Origin: DASUZB01 sp036377075
Lineage (GTDB): Bacteria > Actinomycetota > CALGFH01
Reading direction: 5' to 3'
Length of the DNA stretch: 46,829 nt
NCBI GenBank assembly: GCA_036377075.1
Contig: DASUZB010000220.1
Span: 1 to 46,829, forward strand
In this document: one piece after another, positions 41,469-46,829 of the stretch
How the letters are laid out: every line of letters starts with the position of its first letter
How positions within the stretch are numbered: the stretch's first letter is position 1
The notes under the pieces: generated by a model
What the model was told of the DNA's origin: nothing
Database searches by the model: none
Seen by the model: the letters and a program-made list of their open reading frames with translations, nothing else
Program-made: the position numbers and the translations under genes

Positions 41469-41492
41469 GCCCGTCGCGCCTTGGTTGCTGAC

Positions 41493-41864
41493 ATGGTCAC
41501 CCAGGACGAACAGCCCGTACCCGGCCGCCGCAGGGTCAGGCCGTACACGATGACGGGCGGGCGCACCCAGCCCTCCCACACCAACCTCGAGATCGAGGCA
41601 CTCGTCTCCACCACCTCGCTCGGGGAGCGGGCGCCCAACCTCAGCGTCGAGCAGCGCGCCATCGTCGGCCTGTGCCGCGACGTCCTCTCGGTCGCCGAGA
41701 TCTCCGCCCGCCTCGACCTCCCGCTCGGCGTCACCCGGATCCTGGTCGGCGACATGGCCGACGGCGGCTTCATCGCGGTCTACCGGCCCTCCCAGACCGG
41801 CCCCGGCGAGCGACCGGACCTCGCCCTGCTCGAGCGGGTCCTCTACGGCCTGCGCACGATCTGA
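41493..41864 (+). CDS. DUF742 protein (CvnC-like)
   Basis: The 123-residue protein has RRRVRPYTMTGGRTQPSHTN, the usual DUF742 opening, then LEIEALVSTTS. A winged-helix-like part follows: RAIVGLCRDVLSVAEISARL, DLPLGVTRILVGDMADGGFI. It is commonly encoded between the Roadblock gene and the GTPase gene of conservons. Here no GTPase gene follows: a convergent peptidase gene begins 24 bases later. TTG 41481 is an alternative start; ATG 41493 has no clear ribosome site. Confidence 0.93.
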   Translation: MVTQDEQPVPGRRRVRPYTMTGGRTQPSHTNLEIEALVSTTSLGERAPNLSVEQRAIVGLCRDVLSVAEISARLDLPLGVTRILVGDMADGGFIAVYRPSQTGPGERPDLALLERVLYGLRTI

Positions 41865-41888
41865 CGGGAGACCGTGCGCCCGCCCCGC

Positions 41889-42857
41889 TCAGCCGGAGGC
41901 GGCGGGGATGCCGGCGACGGAGGTCGCCGCCCTGACGCCGGCGCGGATGGCGCGGGCGAGCGCCTCCTCGGCGAGGAAGGCGACCATGTCGGGGAGGGCC
42001 TCGACCCGCGGGACCGCCAGCGCGAACACGGTGTCGCCGTCGAAGCTGGTGTGCGCCGGGCGGACGGCGCGGGCCATGCCGTCGTGGGCCTGCACCGCGA
42101 CGCGGTGCACCTCGCCCTTGCCGAGCCTGGCGTTGGTGGCCACCACCGCGAGGGTGGTGGCGCCGCCGGGCGGCGGGGGGCCGGCGGGCCCGTCCCCGCC
42201 CAGCGGGGCGACGCCGGCCGCCTCGCGCTCAGCCCAGGCCCGCAGGGCGGCGTCGACCCCGCCGGGCACGCGCACGCCGGCGATCACCTCGCCGTCGGCG
42301 TCGAGCACGTCGCCGCCGGCGTTGGCCACGGCGATGGCGCCGACGGTGAGCTCGCCCACGCTGACCACGGCGTGGCCGAGGCCGCCCTTCATCATGTGCT
42401 CCGGGCCGGCGGTCTTGCCGACGGTGGCGCCCATGCCGGCGCCGACGTTGCCCATCCGCGCCTCCGCCGGCGAGGCGGCCTCGCAGGCGGCCCTGCCCTC
42501 GGCCGGCCCCGGGCGGGCGTCCCAGCTCCCCACCGGCAGGTCGAACAGCACCGCGGCGGGCACGATCGGGATCGGCGGGCCGAAGCGGTCGTAGCCGATG
42601 CCGTTGGCCTCGCACCAGGCGACCACCCCTTGCGCCGCCGCCAGCCCGAAGGCGCTGCCGCCGGTGAGCAGCACCGCCGAGACGCCCTGCAGGTGCGACT
42701 GGGGCTGGAGGATGTCCGTCTCCCTGGTGCCGGGGCCGCCGCCGCGGACGCTGACCGAGGCCACGTTGCCCGCCGGCGGGATCACCACGGTGCAGCCGGT
42801 CATCCCGACCGGGTCGGTCCAGTGGCCGACGGCCAGGTCGTCGAGGCCGAGGCTCAC
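41889..42857 (-). CDS. P1-family (DmpA/S58-type) peptidase
   Basis: The 322-residue protein is an Ntn-hydrolase-like self-processing aminopeptidase of the P1 family. Visible are DLAVGHWTDPVGMTGCTVVI, LTGGSAFGLAAAQGVVAWCE, the Gly-rich GNVGAGMGATVGK and, near the likely cleavage site, TTLAVVATNARL, where Thr is the candidate nucleophile. FDGDTVFALAVP follows. GTG 42857 starts 18 bases after the hydrolase stop, so it is the last gene of the nnrD-alr-hydrolase-peptidase series. D-amino-acid or beta-peptide substrates are known for some members; that would suit a neighbour of alr but remains inference. Confidence 0.9.
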   Translation of the reverse strand: MSLGLDDLAVGHWTDPVGMTGCTVVIPPAGNVASVSVRGGGPGTRETDILQPQSHLQGVSAVLLTGGSAFGLAAAQGVVAWCEANGIGYDRFGPPIPIVPAAVLFDLPVGSWDARPGPAEGRAACEAASPAEARMGNVGAGMGATVGKTAGPEHMMKGGLGHAVVSVGELTVGAIAVANAGGDVLDADGEVIAGVRVPGGVDAALRAWAEREAAGVAPLGGDGPAGPPPPGGATTLAVVATNARLGKGEVHRVAVQAHDGMARAVRPAHTSFDGDTVFALAVPRVEALPDMVAFLAEEALARAIRAGVRAATSVAGIPAASG

Positions 42858-42875
42858 CGCCGGGTCACCCCGCGC

Positions 42876-44129
42876 TCACGCGCCCGGCGCGCGGCGCACG
42901 GCGCCACGGCCACGCAGGCGGCGGACGGTACGGCGGCGCCGGGAAGCCTGGGCGAAGGCCTCACGGGCCAGGACGGCGAGCTCCGCGTCGAGCACCTCAT
43001 GCTCCTCGAGGAAGGCGAGGTGGCCGGCGTCCTCCAGCACCAGCAGGCGGGCGCCCGGGATCCGCTCGGCCATGTGGCGCGCGCTGGCCGGCGGGGTGAG
43101 GCGGTCGGCGTCGCCGACCGCGACCAGGGTCGGCAGGTCGAGCGTCTCCAGCACGTGGGAGAGGTCGAAGTCGATCAGGCTGGGGAAGACCTTGGCCCAG
43201 ACCTCGATGTCGGTGCCGGCGAGCACGCGGTCGACGAAGGCGACCTGCCCGGGCGAGGGGTTGGAGCCGAAGCCGAACAGCCGCGTGCCGAGGTAGCCGA
43301 GGTCGCTGCCGCGCCGCCGCAGCTGCGCGGCCCGCTCCGGATCCTGCCCGAAGAACTTGAAGGCCAGCTTGATGGCGGAGCGCTGCACGGTGAGGGCGCC
43401 GCGCGCGGTGACCGCCGCGCTCATCCCCTTGAGGGCGTCGGCGTAGGTGCTGTCGACCAGCGCCAGTCCGGCGACCTGGCCGCCCATGCGCTCGGGCTCG
43501 CGTTCCGCGAGCTTCAGCGCGGCCATGCCGCCCATCGAGTGCGCCACCAGCACCACCCGATCCTCGCCGGTCCAGTCGAGTACCGCGGCGAGGTCGCCGG
43601 CGAGGGCGTCGAGCGAGTAGTCGTGGTCGGCAGGGCGGCCCGAGCGGCCGTGGCCGCGCTGGTCGAAGAAGACGCAGCGGAACTCGGCAGGAAGGTCGCG
43701 GCGCTGGTAGTGCCAGACGTCCTGGGTGAGCGAGAAGCCGTGGGCGAACACCAGGCAGGGCCCGCTACCGAGCTCCTCGACGTGCAGCCGCACGCCGTCG
43801 TGGCCGGTGACCGTCGCCGGCCGGCCGCGCAGGCCGCCGAAGCGCTCGCCCGCCTCGGTGTCGGGCCGGCGCCGGTCGCGCCTGACCAGCGCCCGCTCCG
43901 CCGCGATGCCGGCGCCGATGCCGAGCATGACGCCGCCGAGGACGATCCCGACGCCCTTGGCGGTGAGCGGCGCGCCCTTCCTCGGCTCCTCGGCCGCGCC
44001 GCCGGCGAGCTTCGCGAGGGCGGCCGGCACCGGCGGCGGCGCGGCCTTGCGGCCGCCTGCGGCCGCCCTGGGCCGCGCCGCCCGCGCGTCGCGGGCCGGC
44101 CGTGCCGGGCGGCCCTTCCTCGTCGCCAT
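42876..44129 (-). CDS. Alpha/beta hydrolase with basic N-terminal region and membrane helix
   Basis: The 417-residue protein has a Lys/Arg/Ala-rich first 40 residues and a hydrophobic stretch AKGVGIVLGGVMLGIGAGIA. The hydrolase has SGPCLVFAHGFSLTQDVWHY, FFDQRGHGRSG, the nucleophile in LVAHSMGGMAAL, an Asp in LVAVGDADRLTPP and a final His in LEDAGHLAFLEEHE. The full triad is present. Actinobacteria commonly encode such a hydrolase between alr and tsaE, which is the position here before the accessory block. It is probably anchored with the enzyme inside the cell; substrate unknown. Confidence 0.93.
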   Translation of the reverse strand: MATRKGRPARPARDARAARPRAAAGGRKAAPPPVPAALAKLAGGAAEEPRKGAPLTAKGVGIVLGGVMLGIGAGIAAERALVRRDRRRPDTEAGERFGGLRGRPATVTGHDGVRLHVEELGSGPCLVFAHGFSLTQDVWHYQRRDLPAEFRCVFFDQRGHGRSGRPADHDYSLDALAGDLAAVLDWTGEDRVVLVAHSMGGMAALKLAEREPERMGGQVAGLALVDSTYADALKGMSAAVTARGALTVQRSAIKLAFKFFGQDPERAAQLRRRGSDLGYLGTRLFGFGSNPSPGQVAFVDRVLAGTDIEVWAKVFPSLIDFDLSHVLETLDLPTLVAVGDADRLTPPASARHMAERIPGARLLVLEDAGHLAFLEEHEVLDAELAVLAREAFAQASRRRRTVRRLRGRGAVRRAPGA

Positions 44130-44184
44130 CGTCCCAGCGCTCCTTCCGCCCCGTCGTCGGGCCGGTCCGCGCCGTCCGCCGGCC

Positions 44185-45369
44185 TCAGCGCCCTTCCTCG
44201 GCGCTGCCGGCCGCGGCAGCGGCGTGGTCCGGGTGCCGGTGGACCCTGGGCAGCCGGGTGGACAGCCCGCAGGTCACCTCGTAGTCGATCGTACCGAGGG
44301 TGGCGCTCCATTCGCCTACGCCGGGCTCGCCGCTGGCGGGGTCGCCGAGCAGGGTGGCCACCTCGCCGACGCGCACGTCCGCGTCGCCGACGTCGACCAT
44401 GACCTGGTCCATGGTGACCGTGCCGACCTGGGGGAAGGTGCGGCCGGCGAGGAGCACCCGGATGCGGCCGGAGAGGCCGCGGCGCACGCCGTCGGCGTAG
44501 CCGACCGGCAGGGTGGCCACGCGGGTGCGCGCCGGCGCGGCCCAGCGGTGGCCGTAGGAGACGCGCTCGCCGGCCTCGACGGTGCGCAGCGCCGAGACGG
44601 CGGCGCGCAGGGCGAGCGCCGGCCGCAGGCGGCCGGCGACCTCGGCGGCCTGCTCCTGGCTCGGCGCCAGCCCGTACAGCTCGATGCCGAGCCGGACGAG
44701 GTCGAAGCGGGCGTCGTCGCGCAGGGTGGCGCCGGCGCTGTTGGCCAGGTGGCGCCAGCGCGGCGCCAGCCCGCTGGCGGCGGCCGCCGCCAGCGCCGCC
44801 CGGTAGCGCGCCACCTGGGCGTCGGTGGTGGCCTGCTTGGCCGCCTCGTCGGCCACGGCGAGGTGGCTCCACAGCCCGTCGACCTCCAACCCCGGCTCCG
44901 CCAGCGCGGCCTGCACCAGCCCTGGCAGCTGGGCCGGGGGGCAGCCCTGGCGGTGCATGCCGGTGTCGACCTTGAGGTGCGCCGCGACCTTGGCGCCGGC
45001 GCGCCTGCCGGCGGCGCCGAACGCCTGCACCCCGGTCGGGGTGCAGACGGTCACGGCGATGGCCTGCTCGGCGCAGGCGTCGGCGGCGGCGGGGTGCGGC
45101 TCCGACAGCACCAGCACGGGCGCGGAGATGCCGGTGGCGCGCAGCTCGAGGGCCTCCTCGACCAGGGCGACGCCGAGCCAGGACGCGCCGGCGCGCAGCG
45201 CGGTGCGGGCCACGGGCACGGCCCCGTGCCCGTAGGCGTCGGCCTTGACCACGGCCAGCAGCCGCGCCGGGGCGACCTCGGCGAGCAGGGTGCGGACGTT
45301 GTGGGCGACGGCGCCGTGGTCGACCTCGACCCAGGCGGGCCGCAGGCCCGGCCAGCCGGCGCGGCTCAC
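44185..45369 (-). CDS. alr: Alanine racemase
   Basis: The PLP enzyme interconverts L- and D-alanine for peptidoglycan. The 394-residue protein has the PLP lysine in VVKADAYGHGAVPVARTALR (Lys42), HLKVDTGMHRQG, WSHLAVAD, HLANSAGATL, FDLVRLGIELYGLAPS and the catalytic Tyr in RVSYGHRW, then TLPVGYADGVRRGLSGR and MDQVMVDVGD. All active-site elements are present. Its GTG overlaps the nnrD stop by four bases, so translation is coupled. The C terminus has a short Ala-rich tail. Confidence 0.97.
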   Translation of the reverse strand: MSRAGWPGLRPAWVEVDHGAVAHNVRTLLAEVAPARLLAVVKADAYGHGAVPVARTALRAGASWLGVALVEEALELRATGISAPVLVLSEPHPAAADACAEQAIAVTVCTPTGVQAFGAAGRRAGAKVAAHLKVDTGMHRQGCPPAQLPGLVQAALAEPGLEVDGLWSHLAVADEAAKQATTDAQVARYRAALAAAAASGLAPRWRHLANSAGATLRDDARFDLVRLGIELYGLAPSQEQAAEVAGRLRPALALRAAVSALRTVEAGERVSYGHRWAAPARTRVATLPVGYADGVRRGLSGRIRVLLAGRTFPQVGTVTMDQVMVDVGDADVRVGEVATLLGDPASGEPGVGEWSATLGTIDYEVTCGLSTRLPRVHRHPDHAAAAAGSAEEGR

Positions 45370-46829
45370 CCTCCTCCCTCCGCCTGGGAGAGCAGCTCCA
45401 CGAAGGCGGCGGGCAGGTGCGCCGCCACGTCGCCGGCGGCCACCGAGACCGGGCCGAGGGCGGCGGCCGCCAGGGCACCGGCGCGGCCGTGGACCCAGGC
45501 GCCGAGGCGGGCGGCGTCGAAGCCGGACAGCCCCTGGGCGAGCAGCGCCCCGGCCAGGCCGGTGAGCACGTCGCCGGTGCCTCCCGACGCGAGCGCCGGC
45601 ACGCCGGTGGGGTTGACCGCCAGCCGGCCGTCCGGCTCGGCGACCACGGTGTGGTTGCCCTTGAGCAGCACGGTCGCGCCCCAGGCGCGGGCGCGGTCGG
45701 CGGCGCGGTGCAGGCGGGTGCCCTCGACCTCAGGTGCCAGCCGGGCGAACTCGCCCGCGTGCGGGGTCAGCAGGGTGGCGCCCTCCCGGTGGGCAACCAG
45801 CCCTTCGTTCACCGGGGGGCTACCGCTCGGCTCTGCGTGGTCGTCCGGTGCCTGGGTTCCGGCCTCGCTCTCGAGCCCCCCGGACCCCCCGGTGCCCAGG
45901 GCGAACAGGCCGTCGGCGTCGACCACGGCGGCCCCCTGGTAGCGGTCGAGCAGCGCGCGCACCGCCTCGCCGGTGGCCGCCGAGCGGCCCAGGCCGGGCC
46001 CGAGCGCCAGCGCGTCGGCCTCGTCCAGCCAGCGCGCGCAGGCGTCGACCGCGTCCGGGGTGATGCCGCCGTCCGCCTCGGGCAGGGCGACGGTGAGGGC
46101 CTCGGGCACCGCCGCCCCCACCCGCGCGGCCACCGAGGCCGGCACGGCCAGGACCAGCAGCCCGGCGCCGGCGCGGCGGGCGGCGAGGCCCATCAGCGTC
46201 GGCGCGCCGGCCATGCCGCTGGAGCCGCCGATCGCGAGCAGCACGCCACGGGAGCGCTTGTGCAGCTCGCCGTGGGGCACCGGCACCAGCCCGGCCAGGT
46301 CGGCGGCCTCGCTGATCCCCCAGCCGCCGGCCTCGAGCGGCAGGCCGATGTCGGCCACCAGCAGGCGGCCGACCAGCCCGCTTCCCGGCGGCTGCAGGTG
46401 CCCCGGCTTGGCGGCCTGGAAGGTCACGGTGACGTCCGCGTCGACCGCCTCGCCGGCCACCGCGCCGCTGGCGCCGTCGACCCCCGAGGGGATGTCGACC
46501 GCGACCACCGGCGTCCGGGCGGCGCGGAGGACGCCGATCGCCACGGCCGCGGCGCCGCGCGGCGCGCCGGACGCACCGGTGCCGAGCAGCCCGTCGATGG
46601 CGAGGTCGGCCCCGTGGAGCAGGCGGACGGCGAGCTCGGGGCTGAACCGCCGCACCCTGCCGCCGGCCGCCTCGACCAGGGCGACGCAGCGCCGCTCCTC
46701 CTCCCCCAGCTCCTCGAGGGCGTGGGTGGTCAGCGCCTCGGCGCCGGCGCCGCGGCGGGCGAGGCGAGCGAGGGCCTCGAGCGCGTCGCCGCCGTTGTGC
46801 CCCTTGCCGGCGAGCGCGACCACCCGGCG
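45366..46829 (-). CDS. nnrD: Bifunctional NAD(P)HX epimerase/dehydratase, 5' end outside the window
   Basis: This enzyme repairs hydrated NADH/NADPH. The visible 486 or so residues begin inside the epimerase half at GKGHNGGDALEALARLA (usual form GNNGGDG) and continue with DGLLGTGASGAPRG and VVAVDIPSGVDGASG, then FQAAKPGHLQPPGSGLVG. The dehydratase half has ADALALGPGLGRSAATGEAV, AVVDADGLFAL, TLLTPHAGEFARLA, VLLKGNHTVVAEPDGR and the ATP/ADP site ALASGGTGDVLTGLAGALLA. Between DADGLFAL and TLLTPHAGEF a 26-residue peptide is inserted by copy B of the palindromic element, in frame. The missing part is the N terminus only. Confidence 0.95.
   Translation of the reverse strand, partial: RRVVALAGKGHNGGDALEALARLARRGAGAEALTTHALEELGEEERRCVALVEAAGGRVRRFSPELAVRLLHGADLAIDGLLGTGASGAPRGAAAVAIGVLRAARTPVVAVDIPSGVDGASGAVAGEAVDADVTVTFQAAKPGHLQPPGSGLVGRLLVADIGLPLEAGGWGISEAADLAGLVPVPHGELHKRSRGVLLAIGGSSGMAGAPTLMGLAARRAGAGLLVLAVPASVAARVGAAVPEALTVALPEADGGITPDAVDACARWLDEADALALGPGLGRSAATGEAVRALLDRYQGAAVVDADGLFALGTGGSGGLESEAGTQAPDDHAEPSGSPPVNEGLVAHREGATLLTPHAGEFARLAPEVEGTRLHRAADRARAWGATVLLKGNHTVVAEPDGRLAVNPTGVPALASGGTGDVLTGLAGALLAQGLSGFDAARLGAWVHGRAGALAAAALGPVSVAAGDVAAHLPAAFVELLSQAEGGG
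45812..45883 (-). repeat. 72-bp palindrome-ended, in-frame protein-coding element, copy B
   Basis: On the minus strand it is bounded by CCGGGGGGCT (complement of 45874-45883) and AGCCCCCCGG (complement of 45812-45821), perfect 10-bp inverted repeats. Compared with copy A at 33382-33453, one base in each arm has changed (A to G and T to C), and together they keep the pair. The peptide is SGGLESEAGTQ, then APDDHAEPSGSPPVN. It lies in the surface loop between two conserved strands of the dehydratase domain, with the frame kept, so nnrD stays open. Confidence 0.85.

Overview
The window is high-GC, gene-dense DNA from a member of the Actinomycetota. The evidence is a GuaB3-type IMP dehydrogenase next to a DUF5319 gene, a groES-groEL pair behind a CIRCE operator, a Roadblock/DUF742 conservon-like module, DrrA/DrrB-type and NitT/TauT-type ABC transporters, GTG and TTG starts, and a perfect actinobacterial-type SOS box. 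The gene mix does not match Streptomyces or Mycobacterium closely. A deeper-branching or uncultured actinobacterial lineage is plausible, but I cannot assign it from sequence alone.

The backbone is a conserved minus-strand order. Read from high to low coordinates it runs nnrD-alr-alpha/beta hydrolase-P1 peptidase, then fmdB-like-UDG-tsaE, then tsaB-rimI-tsaD, groES-groEL, a DUF5319 gene on the plus strand, guaB3 and guaA. From memory this matches the nnr-alr-tsaE-tsaB-rimI-tsaD-groES-groEL1-guaB3-guaA order of Mycobacterium tuberculosis, but it is broken up by accessory blocks.

Region by region. 1-5234: small unlinked genes (VOC protein, TMEM175-like channel, membrane protein, lipoprotein, GNAT, hydrolase). 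5247-9341: purine genes guaA and guaB3, a small Cys/His protein and a DUF5319 protein. 9370-12499: an overlapping ugd-uxs-HAD operon that should make UDP-glucuronate and UDP-xylose. 12783-16313: a D,D-carboxypeptidase, a TPR-like protein and a 96-residue protein on either side of an SOS-box palindrome, and a lipoprotein hydrolase. 16605-21080: chaperonin and t6A tRNA-modification genes. 21187-27576: an accessory block with a degenerate REC-GGDEF protein, a tandem repeat, a DUF2089/adhesin-like pair divergent from a DrrAB-type exporter across a shared palindromic promoter, DinB, a vapC remnant and an M20 amidohydrolase. 27589-29049: tsaE, UDG and an FmdB-like protein. 29155-41864: a second accessory block with a membrane GGDEF-EAL protein, a methyltransferase, a NitT/TauT ABC importer fused by overlaps to a 2-oxoglutarate/Fe(II) oxygenase, an orphan branched-chain-type binding protein, and a CvnA-CvnB-CvnC signalling module without its usual GTPase. 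41889-46829: P1 peptidase, hydrolase, alr and the 5'-truncated nnrD.

The most unusual signal is a 72-bp palindrome-ended element present twice: at the 3' end of the ABC ATPase gene and inside nnrD. Both copies are read in the same frame and add a nearly identical 26-residue peptide to two unrelated proteins. Their 10-bp terminal inverted repeats differ by a compensated base pair. It resembles in principle the protein-inserting palindromic elements known from Rickettsia and may be an undescribed family of that kind.
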